64,000 bases of DNA from Tetraselmis striata (Eukaryota; Chlorophyta; Chlorodendrophyceae; Chlorodendrales; Chlorodendraceae): NCBI GenBank assembly GCA_006384855.1, contig VCJN01000448.1:62001-126000 (forward strand), read 5' to 3'. The first letter of the stretch is position 1, and every line of letters begins with the position of its first letter. Both the position numbers and the translations under genes were made by a program. Shown here piece by piece: positions 1 through 11,298 of this stretch. The notes below the pieces were generated by a model. It made no database searches and was not told the origin of the DNA. It was given only the letters and a program-made list of their open reading frames with translations.

Positions 1-1917
1 CCAGTCCAGGTTGTCGTCGAGATACTGGCCCTCCAGCCAAGCTGCAGCCCGGCTCTCGCCTTTTCGCCGCAACTCGGCCATGAGGACTGTAGACACGGCG
101 ACTGCCTGCTCCGTCGTCCGACACAAATGTATAACGTTGACGACGCTCCGCAGGAATCCGACATTGGCGGTGCGATTGCGTAGAATGGGGACTGGCTGCC
201 CGCCCTCCTTGATGCGGAAACTTGGGCTGTCGACCTTGCGGTGCAAATGCACCCAACAACTCACTCTCTGCGACGCGGACACCGTTATAAGCCCCGTGGC
301 ATTAAAAAACAAAGTAGGCGGGAGGTGACTTGTATACGGAAAGCCCTAGATTGTTGCGCCCCGCCGCATGGTGTTGTCTTCGGCATGCATTTAAAACAAA
401 CCGCGATCGAGCGTAGTCCTTCAAGTATTGTGTGACATACCTTCGCACTTGGAAAAACAGCCGGAATGGCAGCGCGGACGCCGACCCCCCTGTCCGAAAC
501 CACGGCATGCGGTGACGGTCGTTGGCCAAACAACTCCTCGCAGGAGTCTACAACAGCCTTGAATAACGTGCAGAAAGCGCCTTCGCTCTCCGTTCTCGCG
601 AAGCAAAACGCGATTGGTATGAAGGAGTTGACGAGATCGACGTGGCTATTAGTCGGGGGTCTGATTGTTGTTGTTCCCACCGTTAGCAAGACCCACCGAT
701 TGAAGGACACCTTGTGCGTGCCATCGGTCATGAAATGTAGCGGCAGGCCACTGAGTTGAACGTACTGAACCGTCCTCAGTAGCTCGATTGTGGAGAACGC
801 CACTGCCTCGGCTTCAGCTTGAACGCCATTCCGAAGCACGAACAACTTATCAACCTCGACGTCGTCATCCATATTCTGAGGGGCGGGCAGGAGATTGGAA
901 TCCACCCACTCTTGCAAGTCGGCAAAGGAAGACAGCGCACGAACTCCCTTCCCTTTCACCGCGAGAGCCCTCTTCCATCGCTGAACCTTTTTAAGCAATT
1001 CGGGTCGCCCCCCTTCGGGAACTCCCGCGTCCCGTAGCTCCTGCGACGTGAAGCGGTTCAACGCCTTCTTCGGGGTCATGCCGCAGTCAGTGATGAGGGG
1101 CTTCAACTTGGGGCGTAGAGCCTGTGGCACGCCGTCGTCATCGCCTAGCTTCGCCGCCGTGTGCGACACGTTGTTGTACTCAATGCCCCACTTTCCAGAT
1201 GACGTTTGAACGGCTCGTAGTCTCGCTGCGCATCCGGCATGACTCCGGCAAGCGTAGATCTTCCACGGCGCAGGAAGCATGCCATACACGCCCGTTATTT
1301 AGGCTAGCATAAAGGCCGTTTGAGGAAATAAATGCACCCGCGAGCCTTACCTTCGCGGCGCTAGATCGGTGGAGGTAGCGCCACTTTTCGCCGAAGTCGA
1401 GAATATCAGTCTTCAAGGCCTTGTACGACTCCCACTCTCTTTCATCAACAACCGGCCTTGACCACTCATGATCATATCCTCCTGACTTGGAAGGTTGGTG
1501 TTCTTGGACCGGGACGCTGGTAGAAGGCTGCGTGCGAGGCGGTAAGCGAGTCCCGGTACGGGTTGGGGTTGTAGCTTCCGGCCGAAACTTTGGCAGCGAC
1601 GCAAGGGCTTCACGGTCTGCGGGCACCCCCCCTCGAATGTTTGACGCCTCAGCCGGTGCTGGGAACTCCCGGTCATTAGGCCCGACGCTTGCCTCCTGTC
1701 CAGCGCTGCCATGTGTTGGAGTCGCACCAGTTCGTGGAAGCACCGGAACCTCAGCCAAGGAGCGGTCGACAAATCTAGTCAGCAAGCCCCGTGCCGTATC
1801 GGCACCAAGCGCAGGTTCCAGACGCTGCAACATCGACCACACACGCTCAGAATTGACCTGCATGTACTGAAACATGCCGTCGATATGCTCGCCATTGGAC
1901 CACGCCGAATTTGACAT
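1..1917 (-). mobile_element. MULE-type transposase remnant (cut by window edge)
   Basis: Two overlapping minus-strand frames (1917-1180 and 1289-285), then further open sequence to the edge, read as one decayed transposase. The first begins MSNSAWSNGEHIDGMF and ends in a region that normally leads into a zinc-binding module. The second carries that module (YACRSHAGCAARLRAVQ, with a later VSHTA) and then a DDE-like core: MTDGTHKVSFNRW supplies the first Asp and VVSDRGVGVRAAIP the second, followed by the KVCH stretch typical of MULE transposases. The frame shifts near 1260 and again near 430, where the downstream frame reads TQYLKDYARSRF. The third acidic residue and any terminal inverted repeats are not visible. 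Each conserved block is present but the chain is broken, so this is probably a dead copy. MULE assignment is from family knowledge; a search was not possible. Confidence 0.7.
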
Positions 1918-2439
1918 GGCTATAAGGTAGGAGGCCTATGGGGCACGGCACGGGTGTGGCGAGTGATGCCTCCCGTTGCGAAAACCGTTGACGACACAAT
2001 CTAGAAGCCGCGGTCGTGCCAGCGCCATGATCCCAGTACTTAATGCAACTGTACGAAACCCTAAATTCGTCCTTTTCGGTATAACGAGATTTGGCTCACT
2101 TTGCTCGGATTAGGGTTCAAAAACAGAGCCAAAACACGAGACGCGTGATACATTACCTTTTTGCTCGCGTTTTGGCCCTCTCCCAATATCAGCAGTTATA
2201 TTCATTCTGTCTGTTTTTTTGCTGCTATGTCATAGGTGCCTCTTCTGGTCCTCATATTGATCATCCTGATGATGAGTTTCACTAGGCTCTCAAAGAGCCT
2301 CTAGACAAATTTGAGATGGAGCAGGGCACACCCCTGTTCAGAGTTGGTACTCTGAAGAGGTCACTCTCGTTCTGGCGTTCTATATGCCGCGCTCGCTCAT
2401 GGGTCTTGCGATAGATCGAGGATGGTTTTTCTTCAAAAT

Positions 2440-3487
2440 TCAGTGTTGACCTGGTCCTCTTGGATTACTCTCACAACTGAAGCTAGGAATGAACTGTCGT
2501 TCTGGGAAGGATTTAGATAGAAGTTCCTGTGTGGGCAGAATCTGGCCTTGTCAGCATGTTGTGGCTAATAATTTGGAAACTGATGCCAGTAGTGATGTTG
2601 GTTGGGGTGTTCTTTAGATAAATGGCTTGTCAGATCCCCATCAACGTATCGCCCATGGGTTCTTCACTCTGTGGGAGAGAGCCCAGTCCTCTACCTTTAG
2701 AGAGATGGCAGGAGTTATCAGATGCATAATGTCTTTTATTACATTTTGTGTTGGCGCACTGGTAGTCATCCAGACTGGCAACCATAACCTCCTGTGGATT
2801 GTGGGGAAGGGTAGCAGATCTATCCCTATTAATGATCTGGCTATTGAATTACACCTTCTGTGTGTAAAGTGTGATATCACCCTGGATTTACACTGGGTTC
2901 CCAGAAAAAGGAATGTCCGTGCTGACGCTATCAACAAATATGAGGACACTAGTGACTGGGTGTTACACAGTAAATATTGTCAGATGTTGGATGCCCGATG
3001 GGGTCCTCACAACGCTAACCTCTTTGCGAGCAGCAGAAATGCACACTGTAGTGTGTTCTTTTCTCAGTTTTGGTGCCCCGGCACTCATGGTGTTAACTCT
3101 ACGCACCATGACTGGTCTCAGTTCAATTGCTGGATGTATCCCCCTTTCAGAATGGTGGGTGATGTGCTCAGGCACATGCACACTTGTGCTGCTACGGGCA
3201 CTTTAATTATCCCCTTTTGGGACTCCTCCTCATGGTGGTATGTCCTTGCACCTGACGGTGCTCACTTCATTGACGCTGTCATGGACTGGCTGTGGCTCCC
3301 CAGGGAGGACCCTGCCCTTTTTCTCCCGGGCCAGAACATCGGCAACCATAAATCACATCGACCGCCGACCTGGGACATTCTGGCCATCCGGATCGACTTT
3401 TCACGGTCAGGCCCTCCAATTCTCCCGCTCGCTGACCGCTGCGTCCACGGCGGCTGCCCACGCTGCTCCCCCTCCCGGTGGTTCTGA
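2440..3487 (+). pseudogene. RNase H and connecting domain of a DIRS retrotransposon
   Basis: Translation from about 2470 gives fragments of the RNase H region: LETDASSDVGWGVL, a TAG stop at 2615-2617, then SSTFREMAGV and the helix block LHWVPRKRNVRADAINKY near 2885-2942. The tail (WGPHNANLFASSRNAHC, FWCPGTHGV, YPPFRMVGDVLRHM) is the conserved segment that joins RNase H to the recombinase in DIRS elements. Stops at 2506-2508 and 2615-2617 break the frame, and the upstream polymerase palm is not recognisable. The second open stretch (2618-3487) has no good ATG start, which fits a decayed polyprotein rather than an independent gene. Confidence 0.8.
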
Positions 3488-3555
3488 GATGCCGGCGACC
3501 CCTTGGGACGAGTTCAGTATCGATAGAGGTGACCCCGTCGAGTGTTCCCTTCTGA

Positions 3556-4730
3556 ATGACATTCGTAATTCTGCTCGTAATACTGTCGCCGAGAGCACTC
3601 TCCTATGCCTATGCATGGCGCCGCTTCTTGAAGTGGTGCGCCTTCGTCTTAGTTCCCATGAGCCCCCTGCCAGCCTCGGATGAGACGGTAGCTCTCTTTT
3701 TACAGTTCATTGCTAATGCGGCTGAGTCGTACTCAGTAATAAAAACAGCTTCCGCTGCGATTGCGTTCCACCAACGTATTTATCTTTACAATCACCTTCC
3801 GACCCTCTCCCCGTGGGTCGCTATGGTGAGAAAGGCGGCTAAGCGCTCTATCGGCCTTAAGGTTTCCAATCGTAAAGAACCTTTCCTTTGGCGGGATGTT
3901 CTCGCGTTTGCGTCTATGTATACGCAAGAGAGTGCTCCTTACTATCACTTGGTAGTCGCAGTCCTGTGCGTCTTGTGTTTTGGCGCAATGTGCCGGTTCG
4001 ACTGCTGCGCGTCGGGCTTGAGACACTCCGATGTCGTTTTCGCCTCGTCGCGCGATAAATTTGTGACGAGTACATTCGTAAAGAGAAAAGCGGATCAGTA
4101 CCGTCAAGGGACACAGGTTGTTATATCTGAGATTCCCGGCCCTATTTGCCCTGTCCGGCTGCTGTTGCGGTTCATGAATTTGACTCGGCCTATTGGTAGG
4201 CAAGCTCCTGTTCGTCCTGTTTTTCAGAGCTTTGTCGGCAAATTTGTCCGGTCTTCCCCAGGCGAAACTGCTCCCAATGGCAAATTATTACATTTGCCTA
4301 GTACTGACGGTACTTGTCATAGTGGATGGGCTCCATTATGGGCGTCACTGCTAAAGAGTTCCTGGCTACTTACGGATCACACTCTTGCCATAGTGGCGGT
4401 GCTTCGGCCGCTGCTAATGCCGGAATTGCCCGTGAGGAATTGGGTCAACAAATGGGCTCCATTAGTGTTTCGTGCCAAGTCAGGTATATTAAGAGTAGTG
4501 AGGAAAGACTGCTCCCCGTATCTCGCGCAATCATGCCCGCCCCATTGGGTTCCACTGGTGTGGACGACCGGCCAGTTGCTCCTGACATGCCGACTACACC
4601 CGTGCCTTGCGAGGCCCCTATGCCGGAATCTGAACCGGACGAGTGTACAATTCCTGAGGTGGACGGTCGCCCTGAGAATATTTTTACTTTGTCTGTTCCG
4701 GATCGGGCTGATGATGAGGATGAATCTTGA
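3556..4730 (+). pseudogene. Tyrosine recombinase of the DIRS/PAT element, frameshifted
   Basis: The first part (frame from 3556) has the recombinase N-terminal helices (LPASDETVALFLQFIANAAE) and the box I region AMCRFDCCASGLRHSDVVF. Near 4320 the coding sense moves to another frame, which carries KEFLATYGSHSCHSGGASAA and VRYIKSSEE, the box II region and the expected tyrosine. In active DIRS recombinases the motif is H-S-x-R-x-G-G; here the Arg codon reads CAT (His), a change expected to inactivate the enzyme. With the frameshift, this copy is almost certainly dead. It ends just before the first split direct repeat at 4784. Confidence 0.75.
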
Positions 4731-4783
4731 TTTTGACTGACAACTCTACACTGGCTCCGTCCGCCGATCTTGCTGACACTCGT

Positions 4784-4858
4784 TTGCACACTGAGGCTAC
4801 GTACTAGTGTTGTCTCAGAGCATGCCGCTCAATTGCGAGCGGGCACGGCTCGGAAAAC
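4784..4858 (+). repeat. Split direct repeat B1 of the DIRS/PAT element
   Basis: A 75-bp sequence starting TTGCACACTGAGGCTACGTA and ending CACGGCTCGGAAAAC. It recurs at 5312-5386 with two mismatches by eye. It lies 53 bp after the last recombinase codon, where PAT-type elements carry B1. Confidence 0.8.
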
Positions 4859-5311
4859 TGAGCGTTTTCAATTGCCGTGGATGTAGCTGTACGCATCTTG
4901 CGAAGTACGGCTGGAGACCGGCATTTGAAAATGCCGGTTTCCGTGCCGTAGCCCGCCGCATATAATGCGGCGGCTGTCAGTCTGATTGCTCATTCTCTCG
5001 TCGTGCTTACCGGCGCTCTGATTTCCCACCCGCCGTCCCTTTGGAGTCTCACTTGTATTTTCCGTACTTAGGTACCATGCATGTTTCTGTGAGGTGTTTT
5101 TGTGCACGGTGGTGCGAGTACCGTGGTACTAGTTACGGGATTTGATGCGTTGCTCTGACCAGCTGTGCTAAGTATTGTGCCTTTTGGTTGAAGTGACACT
5201 GCTGGACGACCGCCGGCCTGGAGATGAGATGTATGAGTACGTAGAGGTAGCGGTTTCCCGGCTTTTTCATTTCCTGTAACGAACACCCCCCTGCTCACCG
5301 ACCTTCACCGG
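4859..5311 (+). repeat. Spacer between split repeats (candidate A2)
   Basis: 453 bp between the two 75-bp repeats with no convincing gene. In PAT-like elements this interval is A2, a copy of the left terminus A1. No matching A1 was found upstream in this window, so the label rests on position only. Confidence 0.5.
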
Positions 5312-5386
5312 TTGCACACTGAGGCTACGTACTAGTGTTGTCTCAGTGCCTGCCGCTCAATTGCGAGCGGGCACGGCTCGGAAAAC
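5312..5386 (+). repeat. Split direct repeat B2 of the DIRS/PAT element
   Basis: Second copy of the 75-bp repeat at 4784-4858. It marks the probable right end of the element, because the similarity stops at 5386 where the two flanks diverge. Confidence 0.8.
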
Positions 5387-6592
5387 CCCATGTGGGTACC
5401 CAGTGCCTGGTGCGTTTTGCGCGGTATCCTTACACACAACCAGACGCGAGTAATATTTCTTGTAACATGCACTACGCGCTACCGTATAGCTCCTTAATTA
5501 TCATGATAGTCGCTATTAATTGCCTATCCGCGGTGCCGAGTCGGACCGATACAGGATAAATATCAAATGCCACCGGCATATTGTAAGAGATTGCATGCAT
5601 TATGCGATCGAATCAATTCGCCAAACGCTACGAGTGGAGCCATGTTTCATTAAGTACTGCCTCGAGTACTTACAGTTCCGGTCTACCACACAACATACTT
5701 ATCATCATAGGCGAGGGAGGGAGGGCGGGGCAGGGTATATAGTTTGGTACTCCTGCACGTCGTCATTGCCGTTACTCAAGCGGGTGAGTTCGCATGGTGG
5801 GGAAATTCGCTTCCACGGCGCACCCGCCCGCACGGTCTTTAAAATCGGCGATATACACCGCTCGTACGGTGATGTCTCATGCACCCGTTTAAGGACCACC
5901 TCCATCCCACCCCCAAATCGGCCACTAGAAGTTCACATGACATGAACGAGAACCTCTATGCCATCACCCATGGCCCGTTTGGGGCTAGGGGTGGGATATG
6001 ACCCGAGTCGTGTGGGATTTGATGGTAAGGCTCGGGTGATGAGTCGCGCTACTCAGCCCGTGTCTCACCGCCGCCCGTTTACCGTATTCACGCTTTTTAA
6101 AAGATTGACATAGCTATCCGTCACTCCATCGGCTCCCGGTGTACCTACAGCCAGACGAATCGACCCACGTTGATCTCTATCGCTAGCATCACTAGCCTCG
6201 CGGACTGTCTCGTAATTATATGATAATGGCCCCGCAATCGCGATTTTCCCACGGAATGGGCATGTAATCGCCAAATCTACCGTGTAATGGCGTTCCGTAA
6301 TATGCTACCAATAGCGTATTGTGCCATCCCCATAGTACATTTGACCCACATATCGTGCCTCGCGCTTTGTCACGACATTGTGCACCACTTTCCTGGTATA
6401 CAACGTTGTCTCCTTCCCACACTCTGAAGAGCGCACGGAGAGAGTGAGCGGGGGTGCTCGGGTGCGGATAGTGCCAGCCGGTGCAAGGAAGAATTGCCCT
6501 AAGCAACGCGATGAGAAGTCCGCCAGCCCGAGGAACCGCTCCAAGTCCTCGCAAGTGCTGATGACGAAGACTCGGAAGGTGGATCTCGGCGA
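5387..6592. other. No gene recognised
   Basis: Short open frames only, none with a family match, a good start context or supporting splice sites. Base composition is mixed and nearer to AT-rich spacer than to the exons of this window. Confidence 0.4.
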
Positions 6593-7248
6593 CTAGGAAT
6601 CGTACTTCTTCATGTCCTCCCGGTAGGCGAGGGCCTCCATGACGCCGACGCCAGCGACATGCCACTCGCTGTATTTGATGGAGATGCCGCCATTGGCACC
6701 AACTAGGCCCTTGAAGACCTTGTAGCGCACCACGGTCTTCCCCGCCTCGATGTCATGGGGGATGAAGCGGCTGATGGCGTCCTGCTTGCACGGTCGGCAG
6801 AGCGTGCCGGCTGGTATCCTGAAGAGCGGGCGGAGGGCGGAAACAGAAAAAATAGAATGGCATGTAGCGAGTACGACTGGCATTATACGACTTAATTGTA
6901 ATTATCAACTACCCAACCCATCGCCATCGCCTAGGCACGTTGCGGCACTCACTTGTAGAGCAGGCCCGTGGGCTGCCCGCCGGCGACGTCCGTGATGTTG
7001 AAGGCCTCCGCCTCAGCGAGGTAGGGCAAGCAGTACGCAGCACATCGTGCGACGGTGCCGTGCTTGACATGACGCTCCGGGGCCGTCAGGGCGCGTCCGA
7101 TGGGCGGGGACAGCTCCAAATCGTCCTCATCGTCGCTCCCCTACTCGTACTCGCACTCCGACTTACTACCCACCACGTCATAGTCATCATCCGAGGAGAG
7201 GTCGAGGAACCTTGTGCCGTCGTGGTTCGGGTAGCGGGGGGTGGTCAT
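6593..7248 (-). pseudogene. Unrecognised two-exon reading frame with one internal stop
   Basis: A frame starting at ATG 7248 reads MTTPRYPNHDGTRFLDLSS, then acidic residues, to a TAG at 7151-7153. The same frame continues open (GSDDEDDLELSPPIGRALT) to TGLLYK at 6953, where a strong donor (GTGAGT) begins. An acceptor (CTTCAG) at 6819-6820 restores phase: AA plus G gives Lys, followed by IPAGTLCRPCKQDAISRF, and the frame runs to a stop at 6593-6595. Exact phase closure argues for a real spliced gene. The TAG is either a nonsense change in this copy or means the start lies elsewhere. The two Cys in CRPC are the only motif-like feature. I do not recognise the family. Nearby sequence is mobile elements, so a captured or viral-derived gene is possible. 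Confidence 0.45.
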
Positions 7249-7828
7249 GGCTGCGCGGCCGGGTTGGCTGCGGGTGGGTGCCGCGACCCCGCCGGTCCCA
7301 TCCTCCCCCTCGCGCTCTGCCACAGAATTACCCACCCACGAACTAAACCCGACTAAGGGACTGTAAAACACACTAGGAGAGAACTCACTAGGCAGAAAGT
7401 TGCCTGATACACGTCGCTAGGTCTCCTATCCGTGAAAGACAATTTCCTAGGCCGAGGAAACTAGTGGCATTGATGGTGCAAAGTTGAGGGATGTGGCTGG
7501 ATGGGCGTGTGCGCACTGTCCATGGTCTTGAGGGTGGCCACGGAGATCCCAAAATGCTTGGCCTCTGAGGCCAGAGCAGCCGCGCCAAGCAGCCGGAAGT
7601 CCCGTTTTGGGTCCATTGCGCCCTCGCGGGGGCCGGTGCTACGGTTGGTTGCGGGGCGGTGGGTGGCTATGAATGAGAATGTGGCATGGTGACGAGTGGG
7701 TGGGCCGGTACATGGCGCTGTGATGCAGCCGCACGCGTGCAGCTGCGTGGGCGGAAAACGGCATTATTTTGGATATAACATATTCGGGCAATTTTCGCAC
7801 TACGGTACGGGTTGCCGCAGAAAGCCGT
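7249..7828. other. No gene recognised
   Basis: Spacer between the orphan frame and the MITE. It may include promoter sequence for the minus-strand frame, but no core element is recognisable. Confidence 0.35.
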
Positions 7829-8311
7829 CACACCGGTTCGCGTAGGTACTCGTTTCTGACGACCGTAAACGGGTCTCAAATCCGAGATGTGTAGCTGGCA
7901 ACGCTTTTTGGCTACGTGGCACGCGCTACGTGCGTAATATTAGCACGTGACCGCTCGCGCTCCTCCCTCATCATCCCGCCGCCAGCCCCACCCCTGCCCG
8001 CGACACACAAGACGAGGCACCTGAACGCCACCATATGCCTACATTAGCGCGCTGCTACCGCGGTATGCAAGTGATGGTGCCGGCCGGTGTGTTCGATTGC
8101 TTTAGCATCGGTGGGGCGGGAGGGGTTGGCGAGACGGGTGGTCACGTGGGCTTTGAGCTTTGATCAAATGACGTTATATTTGACTGTATCAACCGGATAC
8201 TAATCACTATTCGCACTCGTTTCGGTAGTTGCAGCTCAGGATTGTGACCCCGCTATACACAGCTTGAAACCCGGGAGGATTTATTTAGCGAGTTTCCGGG
8301 GAACCGGTGTG
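7829..8311. mobile_element. 483-bp MITE with CACACCGGTTC termini, copy 1
   Basis: The segment begins CACACCGGTTC and ends GAACCGGTGTG, an 11-bp perfect terminal inverted repeat. Nearly the whole interval recurs in opposite orientation at 48562-49040, with scattered substitutions and small indels. It encodes no protein. Target-site duplication is not clear at this copy. The superfamily is uncertain because no transposase is present; non-autonomous DNA transposon is the simplest reading. Confidence 0.75.
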
Positions 8312-10611
8312 ATGTGGGCGCAGTCATGAAAGCTATGACAGCATTGACAGCTTGGATGCGGCATCTGGTGCGGGCCATATGTGAAGAAGTACTACACATG
8401 CAAAGGAGGGCGGAGCGCGAAGCAGCGATGGAGGCGGGAGGCGAGGCGTTCAACATCGGTGAGGGGGGGCTGAGGGCGGGGGTGAGCCAAGCACCCGCCG
8501 CTCATGTTCTCCAGCGAAGCGTCGATTTTTCGGCGGTGAGCTTTATTGCCGTACGGGTACCCGTATAGTGCAGCGGATCGGGCCAATAGGTGCATGACTA
8601 AAGCGCTTATCTACTGGCATGTACTACTAAGTACTATAATTCACCCACCCTTCCGCCCACCCACCCCCCCACGGTCCTTAATTACACAGCCGTCCGATTA
8701 CGATCTCACGGTTGGGAGGCTATGAACGCGCAGCGCGCAGGGCCGGTACTCGCTACTGGTGCTCGGTACTGGCTACTCGCTACTCTTACTGGCTATAATC
8801 CTTACTCGGTACTCGCTACTGGTACTCGCTACTCGCTACTCGCTGCTCGCTGCTGCTGGTAATGGTACAAAAAAATGGTAAATTGTGCTAAAAATCGACG
8901 CATCGCTGATTCAACTGTCAAGTTACTTCATATGGTTATCTATGGCAAATCTGGTAAGGGCGAGAAGGGGAGGGGGAATGGACACGCTCACTAGATGTAA
9001 TTATTTAATGCATTCACATCTTCCTTCGCTTCGTCGTTGCTTTCTCTGCCATCTCTGCCTTCACGGCATGTGCTTTCGCCTTGGGCAGGTGGGGTTGTGC
9101 ACGATGGTTTTGTCCGTATATACATGTCACGGTGGCGCGCCATCAAAGTGCTTCACGTCATGACTTGGCCAGTCATTGAGAGCGTCACCTTGCCGGACTT
9201 GAGCAAGCAAGCGCTGGGGCTGGTGGTAGCTGCCTTGGGAAATCCCCCTCGATCTCCATGTTTGCAGTGCTCCATGCACTGAGCGCTCAACGCGTCAACG
9301 TTGCCATGCAGTTCCATCCATCGTAGGAAGTGCCATGCAACTTCATGCATGTACGAAGTGATGTCCTTTGCTGTCGCGAAGTCCACGAAGGCTACTGCGA
9401 AGAATACCTCAGTCCGTAGCTGCCCGTAGCTCGTTGGCTGCTGCTTGAATGTCGGCCTTGAGGCCGCCAGGGTATACACTCAATGCATATTGACTCCATG
9501 TTGGTTGCTGACATGCCGTCGTACTTCTCCCACACCGCCAGAATCTTGACTCCGTCAGCATGTGACGCACGGGATCCGTTGGCAGAGTCTCGTTGAATTA
9601 CGGCCTTTGCGAGCTTTTCCGCATGCCAGCCTCCGCCCGCGCGGCACCCGCACGAATCTCCTTTTGAGCCGCGTCCTTAGCCCGGGGCGGGAGCGCACCC
9701 GCTCCGTCTCAAACTGAACATGTTAGTAGCGACTCGGCGTTCTTGTCCAGCTTCTCAACACGCTTGTAGAAATTGTCAACGTTGATGCGAAGCGAGACGC
9801 TCTTCGCTGCTTCCCGCTGTGTCCTCACCGCCGCAGCTCGCTCGCTCGCATTTTGCGGCTAAGTAATCGCAGCTCCGCCGCTTTTTGGCGCTGCTCCGCC
9901 TCTCCACTCGCCGACGGCTATCAAATCTGCCCCGCATTCCTGCTTTCATGGCGGGCTGTTGTGGGTATGGCTTGTCGTCGGGCATGGGCGTTGCGATAGG
10001 TATGTTGTTGGTACCGCGCCGCCACCTACCGTCGCGATGCCGCCGCGTACGCCCACCCACATATCCCCCGACCTGCTACCCACACCGCCGCCTCCCGATG
10101 GGCGCCCCACATGCCACTTCGTCCGTTTGTGCTGGCGCACATTGACCCGTACATGTCACGTACGAGGTCCTCAAGGGTTTTGGGCAAGCCCTGAGGTCGT
10201 ACGTGTGGTAGCCGAGCACCGCTTGTAGGTGGTGTTGTGTTATGTTACAAGGACGTAAAAAAAAGCGCGTTTTACGCGTTTTAGGAACGCCGTGGGGTAA
10301 TACTACGGTAAAACATCGTACGAGAATTACTACTGAACATGTACCTGCATGTACTTTGCATGGTGACACAAAAAATGATGAAAACGATGATGCGTCGCCC
10401 GGACGTGAGTGAGCGGGCATGCATGCAGGCTAGCAATCATGCACCCTCGCTCTCGATTTCGTACAGGATTCCCTAAAATGCCTGATACTTATCAAATTCC
10501 ACGCCGGTCGACCCGGTGCATTTCAGATTTGGCCCCTCCGGATTCCAGTACTTTACAGAATACATGTCGCACCGGTGTTGGATTTCGACCACTCAACAGA
10601 AAGGGATGAGG
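8312..10611. other. Mostly non-coding; possible degraded coding tract on the minus strand
   Basis: No intact gene. On the minus strand between about 10060 and 9150, short frames with helical, charged composition (FYKRVEKLDKNAESLL near 9770) follow one another with stops and shifts, like a decayed element ORF. I could not tie them to a family. The plus frame at 8314-8568 is open but unsupported. A CTACTCG-rich simple repeat lies at 8750-8862. Confidence 0.3.
8750..8862. repeat. Degenerate TACTCGC-type tandem repeat
   Basis: Imperfect 6-7 base units (TACTCGC, TACTGGC, GCTCGC) repeat across about 110 bp. It is a simple-sequence tract with no coding sense. Confidence 0.7.
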
Positions 10612-10888
10612 GAAAAAGTAAAGTTTGCCCTAGGTCATCCGCCGAAGCCCCCCCCCCCCCCCATCACTTGACCTCTTGCTTGCGCCAACTGCAGTCGTAG
10701 GTTTCGCGTAGCCATTAGACCGTTGCCTCATTCGAACCCCGAAGGACTAAATAAATTCATCAACCAGGTAAACCTAGGAGGCCAGGACACGGGCCCGGAC
10801 GATATTGCTCTGACATGATAGCCGGGAATCAATCCGGGGACCTCCTGAGTAGGAGACCACCGCTCTACCCAGCGGGCAGACAACTACG
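10612..10888 (-). mobile_element. tRNA-derived SINE, copy 1
   Basis: Read on the minus strand, a tRNA-like head (CGCTGGGTAGAGCGG as A box, GGATTGATTCC as a mutated B box) is followed by a body shared with three other loci in the window: the TTCGGGGTTCGAATGAGGCA block, the block around GACTGCAGTTGGCGCA, and a 3' end GCAAACTTTACT. A G-run interrupts the body. The family is defined by comparison with 17787-18030, 27685-27905 and 51564-51832. Confidence 0.85.
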
Positions 10889-11298
10889 AGGCATGTCAAT
10901 TCATCAAGTTATTTACGGCTCATCGTAGAAAAAAACTCGATCTAAAAAAACGCACGCGGCGGAAGTTGTTGCAGCGAGTCTATTTGCTTGCGTGCATGGT
11001 ACCTTGGGCGGCATTCTCTCTGCCGGGCTGCATACGCCAAGTCCGATGCGTCTGCCCGTGCTCATTCCGCACTCTCTTCCGTTGCTGCTCCCACCTCGCA
11101 GTTACTGCAGTGGACTACGTTTCCCATTGCCTTATCTGGTGATTTCCTGATCGCCTTTTGCAGCTAGCTCGTGTAATTATTATTACAAAACCTTGGTATA
11201 AGTACCTGCACGTGGTACGGGAGCTAGAATCATTTACGTTTGCGCCGTACGTTAGTGACGGAGCAAACGTACGCCAGTAGACTTACGGGGCGGGGTTC
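10889..11298. other. No gene recognised
   Basis: Spacer between the SINE and the LINE remnant. It may hold earlier, unrecognisable parts of the LINE. Confidence 0.3.

Larger units (their letters stand above)
2440..5386 (+). mobile_element. DIRS/PAT-type retrotransposon remnant
   Basis: Order on the plus strand is RNase H remnant, tyrosine recombinase remnant, then a 75-bp repeat (4784-4858), a 453-bp spacer and a second copy of the repeat (5312-5386). This matches the right half of a PAT-like DIRS element, whose termini have the form A1-genes-B1-A2-B2; the spacer would be A2. The matching A1 is not seen upstream and the reverse transcriptase core is missing or unrecognisable, so the copy looks 5'-truncated. 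Similar elements are known in volvocine algae. The left boundary is approximate. Confidence 0.75.
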
